Below are positions 17,064-25,588 of a stretch of DNA of 64,000 nucleotides, one piece after another. Every line of letters starts with the position of its first letter. The first letter of the stretch is position 1. The stretch is from Pseudomonas sp. 14P_8.1_Bac3 (GTDB taxonomy: Bacteria; Pseudomonadota; Gammaproteobacteria; Pseudomonadales; Pseudomonadaceae): contig NZ_JANLOD010000050.1 of the NCBI RefSeq assembly GCF_025466085.1, positions 25,085 through 89,084 on the forward strand, in the 5' to 3' direction. Under the pieces are notes generated by a model. The model was not told where the DNA came from. It was given only the letters and a program-made list of their open reading frames with translations, and ran no database searches. The translations under genes were made by a program, and so were the position numbers.

Positions 17064-17729
17064 CTAGTCCTGACGAGTGGTGTCGGGAATCCATCGGGTG
17101 GAGGACTGGCTGAAAGTCGAGGCGGTTATTCCCCATTGCCCCAACCAGTAGCTGAGAATGATCACGTATGGCGCTGCATAAAACGGCGCAACGAAGCGGT
17201 TGATGCCAATCACGCTGTCCGAAAACACGAACGCCACGGCACCGGCAGCGGCGAGCAGCGCCGAGCGTTTGGGTACGTCGGTGCCGAGGCGGGCCAGGGC
17301 TCTCCAGAGCATTGCCGTGATGGCCAGGCCGTACACGATGACCGGAATCAGCAGCGGGCCCAAACCATTGGAGATCAGAATCCCCAACAGCACCGCGCCC
17401 ACCGCCAGGGCGATGATCAGCGGCAGCAGCGCCAGGCGCCGGCAATCGCTCAGATAGGCTTTCAAATAAGCCAGGTGCGCAACCAGAAATGCCCCGAGGC
17501 CGAACACGAACAGATCCCCCGGCCACGCCAGCAGCACATCGCCGAGCAGGGAAAAAATCAGGCCCAGGCTGATCCAGCGCCGGTATTCGCTGGGCGGCGC
17601 ATCGTGCAGCCATCCCAGCAAGGCCAGCACCGGCAGCGGTTTGACCAGCAGGCAGAGCAGCGCGGCGTGCACGCTCAGCCCGTAGATAAAGGTCACCGCG
17701 CCCATCAGCGCCAGGATCAGCCAGCCCAT
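17064..17729 (-). CDS. YhhN/TMEM86 family membrane protein (lysoplasmalogenase-like)
   Basis: The product is 221 residues with about eight hydrophobic segments covering most of its length, so it is an integral inner-membrane protein. Conserved acidic residues of the family appear in FSLLGDVLLAWP and FVFSDSVIG. Eukaryotic TMEM86 members hydrolyse lysoplasmalogen vinyl-ether lipids; the bacterial role is not established. The ATG at 17729 begins two bases after the stop codon of the upstream inhibitor lipoprotein, so the pair is likely an operon. Confidence 0.85.
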   Translation of the reverse strand: MGWLILALMGAVTFIYGLSVHAALLCLLVKPLPVLALLGWLHDAPPSEYRRWISLGLIFSLLGDVLLAWPGDLFVFGLGAFLVAHLAYLKAYLSDCRRLALLPLIIALAVGAVLLGILISNGLGPLLIPVIVYGLAITAMLWRALARLGTDVPKRSALLAAAGAVAFVFSDSVIGINRFVAPFYAAPYVIILSYWLGQWGITASTFSQSSTRWIPDTTRQD

Positions 17730-17731
17730 GA

Positions 17732-18124
17732 TCAGTTGACCGAGATCGCGCAGTCGAAGGTTTCCACCGCCGGCACTTCCGGCGCCCAAGGCTGTTGCGA
17801 GGTCAGGCGCAAGCGTCCGGAACCGGCGGCGAACGCCTGGAAGCGCCAGGTCGACACACCGGCTGCACCGACGACGCCGGCGTCTTCAGGGTTTCGATAG
17901 ACCTCCGGGCCCAGCGCGCGCAACACGCCACCGGCGGAATCCTGGATCGCCCAGCGGTAGCCCGTGGTCGGGTTGCTCGGAAGGCTCAGGATCAGATTTT
18001 GCCCACTGGCCATCTTCAACGGGCACTCGCTTTGTTTTTCCACGGTCACGTTCTGTTTCGGTTGCGTGGCGCAGGCGGCCAGCAAGGAGAGGGCGAGGGG
18101 GACAAACAGGCGGGTGGGGGACAT
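17732..18124 (-). CDS. Chagasin-type (I42) cysteine-protease inhibitor lipoprotein
   Basis: The product is 130 residues with a lipoprotein signal peptide and the lipobox LLAAC, so it should be lipid-anchored. The mature part shows the chagasin-family loop NPTTGYRW at about residues 59-66 and a late loop containing QPW in the position of the usual RPW, both of which occlude papain-like active sites in characterised members. The ATG at 18124 is chosen; an upstream ATG at 18148 would add eight residues before the signal peptide. It is followed almost directly by the YhhN gene. The target protease is unknown. Confidence 0.85.
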   Translation of the reverse strand: MSPTRLFVPLALSLLAACATQPKQNVTVEKQSECPLKMASGQNLILSLPSNPTTGYRWAIQDSAGGVLRALGPEVYRNPEDAGVVGAAGVSTWRFQAFAAGSGRLRLTSQQPWAPEVPAVETFDCAISVN

Positions 18125-18222
18125 AAGGTCAGTGGCTCCGGCATTCACGACGAACGGCGAGCATAACCGAGATGAGACAAATTGTGACAGCGGCGGAAAC
18201 TGGCGGTGTCAGGGCTGACGCC

Positions 18223-18298
18223 ATCGCGAGCAGGCTCGCTCCCACAGGGGGTTTGTGATTGACACAGATCCAATGTGGAAGCGGGCTTGCTCGCGAAA
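18223..18298. repeat. REP pair in tail-to-tail order
   Basis: The order here is reversed: TCGCGAGCAGGCTCGCTCCCAC comes first and GTGGAAGCGGGCTTGCTCGCGA second, 30 bp apart. It lies between the end of the lon-type gene and the inhibitor gene start. Confidence 0.85.
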
Positions 18299-18324
18299 GC
18301 GATCGAACAGGCGTTAGCGCTCTG

Positions 18325-20742
18325 TCAGAACAACACCTTCGCCACATCCGCAAACCGCTTGGCGAAATGCACGGTGATGCCTTCTTTCAGATAATCCGGC
18401 AACTCGTCGAAGCTGCCACGGTTCGGCTCCGGCAGGATCAACTCGAAAATTTTCTGCCGCCGCGCCGCGATCACCTTCTCGCGCACCCCGCCAATCGGCA
18501 ACACGTGCCCGGTCAGCGTCAGTTCGCCGGTCATGGCCACGCCTTTTTTCGGCGGCTGGTTGCGGGCCAGCGAGAGCAGGGCGCTGGCCATGGTCACGCC
18601 GGCGCTCGGGCCGTCTTTCGGGGTGGCGCCTTCCGGCACGTGCAGGTGGACGAAGGCCTCGTCGAAGAACTTCGGATCGCCGCCGAACGACTTCAGGTTC
18701 GAGCTGACGTAGCTGTAGGCGATTTCCGCCGACTCTTTCATCACGTCGCCCAGTTGCCCGGTGAGTTTGAAGCCGCGGTTGAGCGTGTGAATGCGCGTGG
18801 CTTCGATCGGCAAGGTAGCGCCGCCCATGCTGGTCCAGGCCAGGCCCGTGATCACGCCGGTGCCGGACAGCACTTGTTCGTTGCGGAACACCGGATGCCC
18901 CAGTGACGACTCGAGGTCTTTCGGCCCGAGCTTGATCACTGCTTTCGGCTCGTCGATCAATTTCACCACGGCTTTGCGCACCAGTTTGCCCAGTTGTTTT
19001 TCCAACTGACGCACGCCGGCTTCTCGGGCGTAACCGTCGATCAAGGCTTTCAAGGCGCTGTCGCTGATGCTCAGGCTGCCTTTGGACACGCCGGCCTTTT
19101 CCAGCTGCTTGGGCCACAAGTGGCGCTTGGCGATGGCGATTTTTTCTTCGGTGATGTAACCCGACAGGCGAATGATTTCCATCCGGTCCAGCAATGGGCC
19201 GGGGATCGAGTCCAGGGTATTCGCGGTGCAGATGAACAGCACTTTCGACAGGTCCATTCGCAGGTCGAGGTAGTGGTCGAGGAATTCGACGTTCTGCTCT
19301 GGATCGAGGGTTTCCAGGAGCGCCGAGGCCGGATCGCCCTGATAGCTCTGGCCCATCTTGTCGATTTCGTCGAGCATGATCACCGGGTTCATCACTTCGA
19401 CGTCTTTCAACGCTTGAACCAGTTTGCCCGGCTGCGCGCCGATATAAGTACGACGGTGCCCCTTGATCTCGGCCTCGTCGCGCATGCCGCCGAGGCTGAA
19501 GCGATAGAACGGCCGGCCGAGGGATTCGGCGATGGACTTGCCGACGCTGGTCTTGCCCACGCCCGGCGGACCGACCAACAGCACGATGGAGCCGCTGATC
19601 TCGCCTTTGTAGGCACCGACCGCGAGGAATTCGAGGATGCGGTCCTTGATGTCATCGAGGCCGGCATGGTGTTTGTCCAGCACCTTGCGCGCATGCTTGA
19701 GGTCGAGTTTGTCCTCGCCGTACACGCCCCACGGCACCGAGGTCGCCCAGTCGAGGTAGTTGCGGGTGACCGCATATTCTGGCGATCCGGTTTCGAGGAT
19801 CGACAGCTTGTTCATTTCTTCTTCGATGCGTTTTTGCGCCTGGGCCGACAGGACCTTGCCTTGCAGCCGCTGCTCGAACTGTTCGATGTCGGCGCTGCGG
19901 TCGTCCTTGGTCAACCCGAGTTCTTGCTGGATGACCTTGAGTTGTTCCTTGAGGAAGAACTCGCGCTGGTGCTCGCCGATCTTGCGGTTCACTTCAGCGG
20001 AAATTTCTTTTTGCAGACGCGCGACTTCGACTTCCTTGCGCAGCATCGGCAGGACTTTTTCCATGCGCTTGAGCATCGGTACGCAGTCGAGCACTTCCTG
20101 CAGCTCGCTGCCAGTCGCCGAGGTGAGGGCGGCGGCGAAGTCGGTCAGCGGCGACGGGTCGTTGGGGCTGAAGCGGTTGAGGTAGTTCTTCAACTCTTCG
20201 CTGTACAGCGGGTTGAGGGGCAGCAGTTCCTTGATCGCATTGATCAGCGCCATGCCGTAGGCCTTGACCTCGTCGGTCGGCTCGGTCGGCTGGTGCGGGT
20301 ATTCGACTTCCACCAGGTACGGTGGGCGATGGTGCTTGAGCCAGGTGCGAATACGCACGCGGGTCAGGCCCTGGGCGACGAATTGCAGCTTGCCGTTTTC
20401 GCGGCTGGCGTGATGCACCTTGACCAGCGTGCCGTAGAGCGGCAGGGCCGAGGTGTCGAAATGACGCGGGTCTTCCTGGGGCGTGTCCATGTAGAACAGG
20501 GCCAGGGAGTGATGATCGGATTTGCTCACCAGGTCCAGGGTTTCCGCCCAGGGCTCTTCATTGACGATGACCGGCAGCACCTGGGCCGGGAAGAACGGGC
20601 GGTTGTGGATCGGGATGATGTAGACCTTGTCCGGCAGGTTCTGGCCAGGGAGGGCGAGGCCTCTGCCGGTGGAAGGGTGTTCGGCGTTCTCGGGGTCGGC
20701 GTATTCGCTCGGGTCTTCAGGAAATGCTTGCTGGTCGCTCAT
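18325..20742 (-). CDS. lon: Lon-family ATP-dependent protease (second Lon, AsrA-like)
   Basis: The protein is 805 residues. It has an N-terminal substrate-binding domain from about residue 45, an AAA+ module with Walker A GPPGVGKT near residue 390 and Walker B IMLDEIDK, and a protease domain with catalytic Ser713 in PKDGPSAG and Lys756 in REKVIAA. The first 40 residues form an acidic extension. Neither clpX nor hupB, the usual neighbours of the housekeeping lon, is present, so this is probably the second Lon copy of pseudomonads (PA0779/AsrA type). The ATG at 20742 has CAGGTG upstream, and a sigma-32-like promoter lies at 20773-20801, which fits a heat-shock gene. Confidence 0.9.
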   Translation of the reverse strand: MSDQQAFPEDPSEYADPENAEHPSTGRGLALPGQNLPDKVYIIPIHNRPFFPAQVLPVIVNEEPWAETLDLVSKSDHHSLALFYMDTPQEDPRHFDTSALPLYGTLVKVHHASRENGKLQFVAQGLTRVRIRTWLKHHRPPYLVEVEYPHQPTEPTDEVKAYGMALINAIKELLPLNPLYSEELKNYLNRFSPNDPSPLTDFAAALTSATGSELQEVLDCVPMLKRMEKVLPMLRKEVEVARLQKEISAEVNRKIGEHQREFFLKEQLKVIQQELGLTKDDRSADIEQFEQRLQGKVLSAQAQKRIEEEMNKLSILETGSPEYAVTRNYLDWATSVPWGVYGEDKLDLKHARKVLDKHHAGLDDIKDRILEFLAVGAYKGEISGSIVLLVGPPGVGKTSVGKSIAESLGRPFYRFSLGGMRDEAEIKGHRRTYIGAQPGKLVQALKDVEVMNPVIMLDEIDKMGQSYQGDPASALLETLDPEQNVEFLDHYLDLRMDLSKVLFICTANTLDSIPGPLLDRMEIIRLSGYITEEKIAIAKRHLWPKQLEKAGVSKGSLSISDSALKALIDGYAREAGVRQLEKQLGKLVRKAVVKLIDEPKAVIKLGPKDLESSLGHPVFRNEQVLSGTGVITGLAWTSMGGATLPIEATRIHTLNRGFKLTGQLGDVMKESAEIAYSYVSSNLKSFGGDPKFFDEAFVHLHVPEGATPKDGPSAGVTMASALLSLARNQPPKKGVAMTGELTLTGHVLPIGGVREKVIAARRQKIFELILPEPNRGSFDELPDYLKEGITVHFAKRFADVAKVLF

Positions 20743-20772
20743 GGGGCACCTGCGCAATGGGGTATGGGTCTT

Positions 20773-20801
20773 AGATGGGGCAGGTTGAGGGTGGTTTCAA
20801 T
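20773..20801 (-). promoter_or_regulatory. Sigma-32 (RpoH) type heat-shock promoter of the lon-type gene
   Basis: On the minus strand, ATTGAAA (20801-20795) is followed after 14 bases by CCCCATCT (20780-20773). This matches the RpoH consensus CTTGAAA, 11-16 bp, CCCCATNT closely. The start of transcription would be about 20-25 bases before the ATG at 20742. Confidence 0.7.
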
Positions 20802-20872
20802 GGCAGGGGATATTTCGGGGGGCGTGTTCAGGGTTTGGACAGGTCGCGACGGCTGCCATACGCGGTTCAACG

Positions 20873-20960
20873 GTGGGAGCGGGCTTGCTCGCGAAAGCGA
20901 TTCCATATTCATCGGTGATGTTGCCTGACACACCGCATTCGCGAGCAAGCCCGCTCCCAC
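20873..20960. repeat. REP pair, GCGGGC class
   Basis: GTGGGAGCGGGCTTGCTCGC and its inverted copy GCGAGCAAGCCCGCTCCCAC flank about 44 bases. It lies between the gcd terminator and the lon promoter. Confidence 0.9.
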
Positions 20961-20978
20961 ACTTGTTCGGTGGCGGCC

Positions 20979-21009
20979 AAAAAAAGGCGACTCCTTTGCG
21001 GGAGTCGCC
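20979..21009 (-). terminator. Rho-independent terminator of gcd
   Basis: On the minus strand a perfect 9-bp stem GGCGACTCC/GGAGTCGCC with a 6-nt loop is followed by seven T. It lies about 20 bases after the gcd stop codon. Confidence 0.92.
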
Positions 21010-21031
21010 CTGGTTTTATCGTTGCTAAACC

Positions 21032-23443
21032 TTACTCGGACAGTTTGTAAGCAATCACATAGTCACCCTGTTTGGTGCCCAGCGAACCGTGACCGCCGGC
21101 AACGACCAGCACGTACTGCTTGCCGTCCTTGCCGGTGTAAGTCATCGGCGTGGTTTGCGCGCCGGCAGGCAGGCGGCCTTCCCACAGTTGCTTGCCATTT
21201 TTCACATCATAGGCGCGCAAGTACTGGTCGAGGGTGCCGCTGAGGAAACCGACGCCACCGGCGGTGGTGAAAGTGCCGCCCAGGCTCGGTACGCCCATGG
21301 TCAACGGGATTGGTACCGGCGAGCTGTCGCGCACGGTGCCGTTCTTGTGCTTCCACAGGACTTTGGCGGTGGTCAGGTCGATCGCTGCCACATAACCCCA
21401 GGCTGGCGCTTGGCACGGCAGGCCCATTGGCGACAGCAAGGCTTCGAGGATTACGCCGTACGGCGCGCCTTTGTTCGGCTGCACGCCTTCGGTTTCGCTC
21501 TTGCGCGGGCCTTGGGCGGCGATTTCCGCGGCCGGGATCAGTTTCGATTTGAACGCCATGTAGCTCGGGTTCACGAAAGCGATCTGACGCACCGGATCAA
21601 CCGAGATACCCCCCCAGTCGAACACGCCGAAATTGCCTGGATAAACGATCGAACCCTGCAGCGACGGCGGGGTGAACGGGCCGTCATAACGCATGGATTT
21701 GAAGTCGATCCGGCAGATCAGTTGGTCGAACGGCGTCACGCCCCACATGTCGCGCTCTTGCAGCGGTGGCGGCATCAGGTTGAGGTCGGACTTCGGTTGG
21801 GTCGGCGAGGTGTGATCACCGGCGACAGCGCCTTGTGGCACCGGCACTTCGTTGATCGGCACGATCGCTTTGCCGGTGCTGCGGTCCAGCACGTAGATGC
21901 TGCCCTGCTTGGTGGATGCGAGTACCGCCGGCTTCACGCCGTCAGCGGTTTTCAGGTCCATCAGGGTGGGCTGGCCACCGACGTCCATGTCCCACAGGTC
22001 ATGGTGGGTGAACTGGAAGTGCCATTTCACCTGGCCGGTCGCGATGTCGAGGGCGGTCAGGCCCGCCGCGTGCAGTTCCGACTCAGGGGTACGTGCGCCA
22101 CCGAACTGGTCCGGGGTCTGGTTGCCCATCGGCAGGTAGAGCATGCCGAGTTTTTCATCGACGGCGAACATGGACCACATGTTCGGCGAGTTGCGGGTAT
22201 AGACCTTGCCTTCAGCAATGGGCGTGGTGTCGTTCGGGTTGCCGCTGTCCCAGTTCCACACCAGTTTGCCGGTGTGCACGTCGAACGCGCGGATCACGCC
22301 GCTCGGTTCGTCGGTGGAGACGTTGTCGGTGACGTGGCCGCCAATCACAACCAGGTCTTTGGTGACGGCTGGCGGCGAGGTGGAATAGTAGCCGCCGGCA
22401 TTGAAGCCACCGATGTTGGCGCTCAGGTCGATCTGGCCTTTGTTGCCGAAGTCTTCGCACATCTTGCCGGTGTCGGCGTCGAGGGCGATCAGACGGGTGT
22501 CGGCGGTCGGCAGGAAGATCCGGCGCGGGCAGACACTGCCGGCCGGCGCGGGGCTGGCGGCGCCTGTCGGGCTCTGCTCGGAGGCATACACGGCGTCATC
22601 GTGATACGACACGCCACGGCAGGTCATGTGCGCCCAACCCTTGAAGTTAGCCGCGTTCTGCGTCGAGAGCTTAGGATTGAAACGCCAGATTTCCTTGCCG
22701 GTGTCCGGATCCAGTGCGATCACCTGGCTGTGCGGCGTGCACACGTAGAGCATGCCGTTGACTTTCAGCGGGGTGTTTTCGGCGGTGGTTTCGCCCGGAT
22801 CGTTCGGGCCGGGGATGTCGCCGGTGCGATAGGTCCAGGCCGGAACCAGCTTGCTCACGTTCTGCGGGGTGATCTGCGCCAGAGGCGAGTAACGGTCACC
22901 GTGGGCGCTGCGGCCGTAGGAATTCCAGTCACCGTCAGGCATCGCCGGCGCCGTGTTGGTCATCCCCGGCACGCTGTCGCGGTCCAGTTGGCCCTTGATT
23001 TCACCGGGGTTGGTGAACTGGCTTGCCAGTGCCGCCACGCCCGCCAGCACCACGGCCACGCTCAGCGCGCCGGTGCCCTTCGGTGCGGCGCCTTCGCGCA
23101 GCAGTGGACGACGGAACCAGGGCAGCAGCATGACGATGCCCAGTGCAAACAGCAGCGCCAGACGCGGCACCAGTTGCCACCAGTCGAGGCCGACTTCCCA
23201 CAATGCCCAGACGGTGCTGGCGAACAGCACCAGTGCATAAAGTCCCAGCGCAGCACGGCGCGCCAGCATCAGCAGCACGCCGGTGACCACCAGGCCGATG
23301 CCGGCCAGCAGGTAATACAGTGAGCCGCCGAGCATGCTCAGCTTGATCCCCCCGGCCAGCAAGGCCAGACCCATTAGCAGAAGCAGAATGCCGAGCAGGG
23401 TCGGCAATAGACGGCTTCGACTCAAAGCACCATCAGTGCTCAT
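21032..23443 (-). CDS. gcd: Membrane-bound PQQ-dependent glucose dehydrogenase
   Basis: Gcd oxidises glucose to gluconolactone in the periplasm and passes electrons to ubiquinone. The protein is 803 residues: about five transmembrane helices in residues 10-130, then a PQQ beta-propeller domain with repeated tryptophan-docking motifs (DTGKEIWRFNP, HTGKLVWNWDSG, TTAKVLWKHKNG). The segment WNSYGRSAHGDRYSPLAQI is the usual entry to the quinoprotein domain. It lies 126 bp downstream of oprB on the same strand, so both may serve glucose use. A clear terminator follows. Confidence 0.95.
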   Translation of the reverse strand: MSTDGALSRSRLLPTLLGILLLLMGLALLAGGIKLSMLGGSLYYLLAGIGLVVTGVLLMLARRAALGLYALVLFASTVWALWEVGLDWWQLVPRLALLFALGIVMLLPWFRRPLLREGAAPKGTGALSVAVVLAGVAALASQFTNPGEIKGQLDRDSVPGMTNTAPAMPDGDWNSYGRSAHGDRYSPLAQITPQNVSKLVPAWTYRTGDIPGPNDPGETTAENTPLKVNGMLYVCTPHSQVIALDPDTGKEIWRFNPKLSTQNAANFKGWAHMTCRGVSYHDDAVYASEQSPTGAASPAPAGSVCPRRIFLPTADTRLIALDADTGKMCEDFGNKGQIDLSANIGGFNAGGYYSTSPPAVTKDLVVIGGHVTDNVSTDEPSGVIRAFDVHTGKLVWNWDSGNPNDTTPIAEGKVYTRNSPNMWSMFAVDEKLGMLYLPMGNQTPDQFGGARTPESELHAAGLTALDIATGQVKWHFQFTHHDLWDMDVGGQPTLMDLKTADGVKPAVLASTKQGSIYVLDRSTGKAIVPINEVPVPQGAVAGDHTSPTQPKSDLNLMPPPLQERDMWGVTPFDQLICRIDFKSMRYDGPFTPPSLQGSIVYPGNFGVFDWGGISVDPVRQIAFVNPSYMAFKSKLIPAAEIAAQGPRKSETEGVQPNKGAPYGVILEALLSPMGLPCQAPAWGYVAAIDLTTAKVLWKHKNGTVRDSSPVPIPLTMGVPSLGGTFTTAGGVGFLSGTLDQYLRAYDVKNGKQLWEGRLPAGAQTTPMTYTGKDGKQYVLVVAGGHGSLGTKQGDYVIAYKLSE

Positions 23444-23552
23444 AGTGTGGTTCTCCGTGACGTTTCAAATTGTTTCGCGCAAGTTCACTGTAGATGACGA
23501 TCCGGCGCGGGCATGGTTCAGTTAAAGATAAAGGGCCGCTGTCACTGCCCTT

Positions 23553-23563
23553 GTGGGAGCTGG
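23553..23563. repeat. REP remnant
   Basis: GTGGGAGCTGG is the outer end of a REP element with no recognisable partner, between gcd and oprB. Confidence 0.4.
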
Positions 23564-23569
23564 TGCTGA

Positions 23570-24952
23570 TTAGAAGGAAGATTGGATCTTGATCCCGCCG
23601 ATCAGCGCATCATCGACCCGGTCCACGCCACCGGGGTGGCGGATGTATTGCAGGTTCGGGCGCACGGTCAGCCAGTTCGTGACGTGCACGCCGTAATAGA
23701 GTTCGGCGCTGTACTCGGTGTCTTGCGGCGGCAGGTAGGACGGGTCGTCGAAGTCGTAGACCGCACGGGCCTGGTTGCTCGCCTCGGCATTCTTGCGATA
23801 GGCCGGGTTGACGTGGACGCGGGCCATGGCGAAGCCGATGTCGTCTTTGGCGCGAGCATCGAACAAGCCTTTGTAGACGACGCCCGCCTGGACGTAGTTG
23901 TCGATGGCGTTGGTCTTCTTGTCGTGCATCGTGCCGTTGGCGAACACGCTCAAACCGCGGGAGTGGTCGCTGGCGCGGCTGGTCAGTTGTTGCTGCGCAC
24001 CCAGCCACATACCGTGCTTGCTCGACGCGCTGCGATAAGCCTCGCCGCTCAGGGCTGCCGGTTGGCCGTTGCGGTCCTTGTAGGCGTCGGTCGCATTGGC
24101 ATTGCTGTAGTAATAGCCGGCGCGGTATTCGCCCGGCAGGCCGTCGAGCTTCGGCGCCCAGACCAGCTCTACCGGCAAGACCGCGCCCTGGGTGCCGCTG
24201 CCGCTGAGTTTGAAACCGTTGCCGCGATCCAGGTTCGACGGGTTCTGCTCGTACGCGCCGATTTGCGCGTACAGCTCCGGCGTCAGGTGATATTTGACCC
24301 GCATCGCCCACTGGCTGACCGGCCAGTTGTACCAGATGCCGCCCACCCAGTTGCCGACCTGAGAACCGCAGAACGCCAGGTTCTGGAAATCGCAGGGGAA
24401 GCTGTTGAAGTCTTCGCCTTCACCAAAACGGCCGACCTTGATATCGAGCTTGCGGTCGAAGAATGCCTGCTGATACCACATCTGCGTCAGGCGCCAGGTT
24501 TGCCCGCGACCCCAGACTTCCTGGGCGGAGGTGAAGCCGCCCACCCGCGGATCGTTGATCCGGTCATTGCTGATGTTGTTGCCGCTGCGTTCGGTGACGG
24601 TCAGCTGAAATTCCGCGCCGTCCCAACCGAGGATCTTCTGCAAGTCGAGGTGAGTGCCGAGGCCGAACTGATCGCTGTAGCGAGCGGTACGGTCATGGTC
24701 AGAGCCGCCGTGCAGATTGCTGCCCATTTCGCCGGTGTAATCGACTTTGAAGTCGTAGCCCTTTTCCGAAAGTTCGCTGCGTGTGCCGTTCCAGTCGCCG
24801 AGCATCCACGGTGATTCGCTGTCGAAGGCCGGTGCGGCCTGAACGCAGGTGGCGAGGCCGAGTGCGGTGAATCCGCCGATCAGGTTCAGGGAGTTTCGGG
24901 AGGAAACGGCTGCGCAGACAGCGCTGTCTCGCAATGATTGAAAGTAAGGCAT
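23570..24952 (-). CDS. oprB: OprB-type carbohydrate-selective porin
   Basis: The product is 460 residues with a signal peptide ending near VQAAPAF and a beta-barrel pattern of alternating residues to a C-terminal aromatic (IKIQSSF). It shows the OprB family landmarks SPWMLGDWNGTRSEL at the mature N-terminus, FGLGTHLDLQ, and the two cysteines of FPCDFQNLAFCGSQ. It would let glucose and other sugars through the outer membrane. The gene lies just upstream of gcd in the same direction. The Shine-Dalgarno is weak (AAGAA). An inverted repeat CTGTTAC...GTAACAG lies upstream at 25049-25106. Confidence 0.93.
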   Translation of the reverse strand: MPYFQSLRDSAVCAAVSSRNSLNLIGGFTALGLATCVQAAPAFDSESPWMLGDWNGTRSELSEKGYDFKVDYTGEMGSNLHGGSDHDRTARYSDQFGLGTHLDLQKILGWDGAEFQLTVTERSGNNISNDRINDPRVGGFTSAQEVWGRGQTWRLTQMWYQQAFFDRKLDIKVGRFGEGEDFNSFPCDFQNLAFCGSQVGNWVGGIWYNWPVSQWAMRVKYHLTPELYAQIGAYEQNPSNLDRGNGFKLSGSGTQGAVLPVELVWAPKLDGLPGEYRAGYYYSNANATDAYKDRNGQPAALSGEAYRSASSKHGMWLGAQQQLTSRASDHSRGLSVFANGTMHDKKTNAIDNYVQAGVVYKGLFDARAKDDIGFAMARVHVNPAYRKNAEASNQARAVYDFDDPSYLPPQDTEYSAELYYGVHVTNWLTVRPNLQYIRHPGGVDRVDDALIGGIKIQSSF

Positions 24953-25355
24953 GGGGAAAATTCTTGGTCTTTTCTGGGGGATGAACTGCAGGCAGGAGCA
25001 AAGCAGGTTGCAGAAGCGTTTCAGCGGGTCGGGCGCAAGGATAATGTTCTGTTACAAATAGAGAAAGCGCTTTTCCCGACATGAATTCTTTCGAATTCGG
25101 TAACAGTGTGGGGGTAGATCTCCCGTCCGCCGCCTCTCCCTGTAGGCGCTGGCTTGCCAGCGATGGCGGTCTGAAAATCAATGCAAGGCTCGATGGCCTC
25201 ATCGCAGGCAAGCCAGCTCCTACGGTGGATCGTGTGCAGATGATCCGCTCCGTTTGGCCTACATTTGACTGATAGCACACAGTGCCCCTTTCACCGGAAC
25301 ACACCCTCGGCTAAGGTGCGCGGCTTCCCACTCAATCACCGCTCGAAGGCCCGGC
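24953..25355. other. 403-bp gap upstream of oprB
   Basis: The region holds the oprB leader, an interrupted inverted repeat CTGTTAC (25049-25055) and GTAACAG (25100-25106), a local GAATTC-TTTC-GAATTC dyad (25083-25098), and a REP pair (25142-25223). No coding region is supported; short frames across the REP are artefacts. Confidence 0.6.
25142..25223. repeat. REP pair, GCTGGC class
   Basis: GTAGGCGCTGGCTTGCCAGCGAT and an inverted ATCGCAGGCAAGCCAGCTCCTAC belong to the second REP sequence class in this window, in which the inner stem is GCTGGC/GCCAGC. Confidence 0.85.
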
Positions 25356-25586
25356 ATGACCGAACAGAACAACAACCCGCTGCACGGCGTGACGCTGGAG
25401 CAAATCCTTAATGCGCTGATTGAACATTACGAGTGGTCGGGGCTGGCCGAGCGCATCGACATCCGGTGTTTCAAGAGTGACCCGAGCATCAAGTCGAGCC
25501 TGACCTTCCTGCGCAAAACCCCGTGGGCGCGGGAGAAAGTCGAACGCCTGTACGTGAAATTGATGCGGACCAAGCGGCCGCTCTGA
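25356..25586 (+). CDS. VF530 family DNA-binding protein
   Basis: A small 76-residue protein matching the VF530 family (DUF2132), named after a Vibrio fischeri protein with a helical fold. Typical features are PLHGVTLEQILNALIEHYEW near the N-terminus, with GW/GLAERI and then the basic KSSLTFLRKTPWAREKVE. Binding to DNA is assumed from the family; its biological role is unknown. The next gene starts two bases after its stop, so the two are co-transcribed. Confidence 0.85.
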   Translation: MTEQNNNPLHGVTLEQILNALIEHYEWSGLAERIDIRCFKSDPSIKSSLTFLRKTPWAREKVERLYVKLMRTKRPL

Positions 25587-25588
25587 AC

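Noticed and set aside
18994..20928. 644-codon open frame antisense to lon
   Set aside because: The minus strand encodes a clear Lon protease; the antisense product is low-complexity and runs into a REP element.
21089..23323. 744-codon open frame antisense to gcd
   Set aside because: Shadow of the glucose dehydrogenase gene, with no start signal and no domain.
25021..25278. Short frames around the REP pair upstream of the VF530 gene
   Set aside because: Peptides such as AGKPAPT recur wherever this REP class is translated, so they are repeat artefacts.
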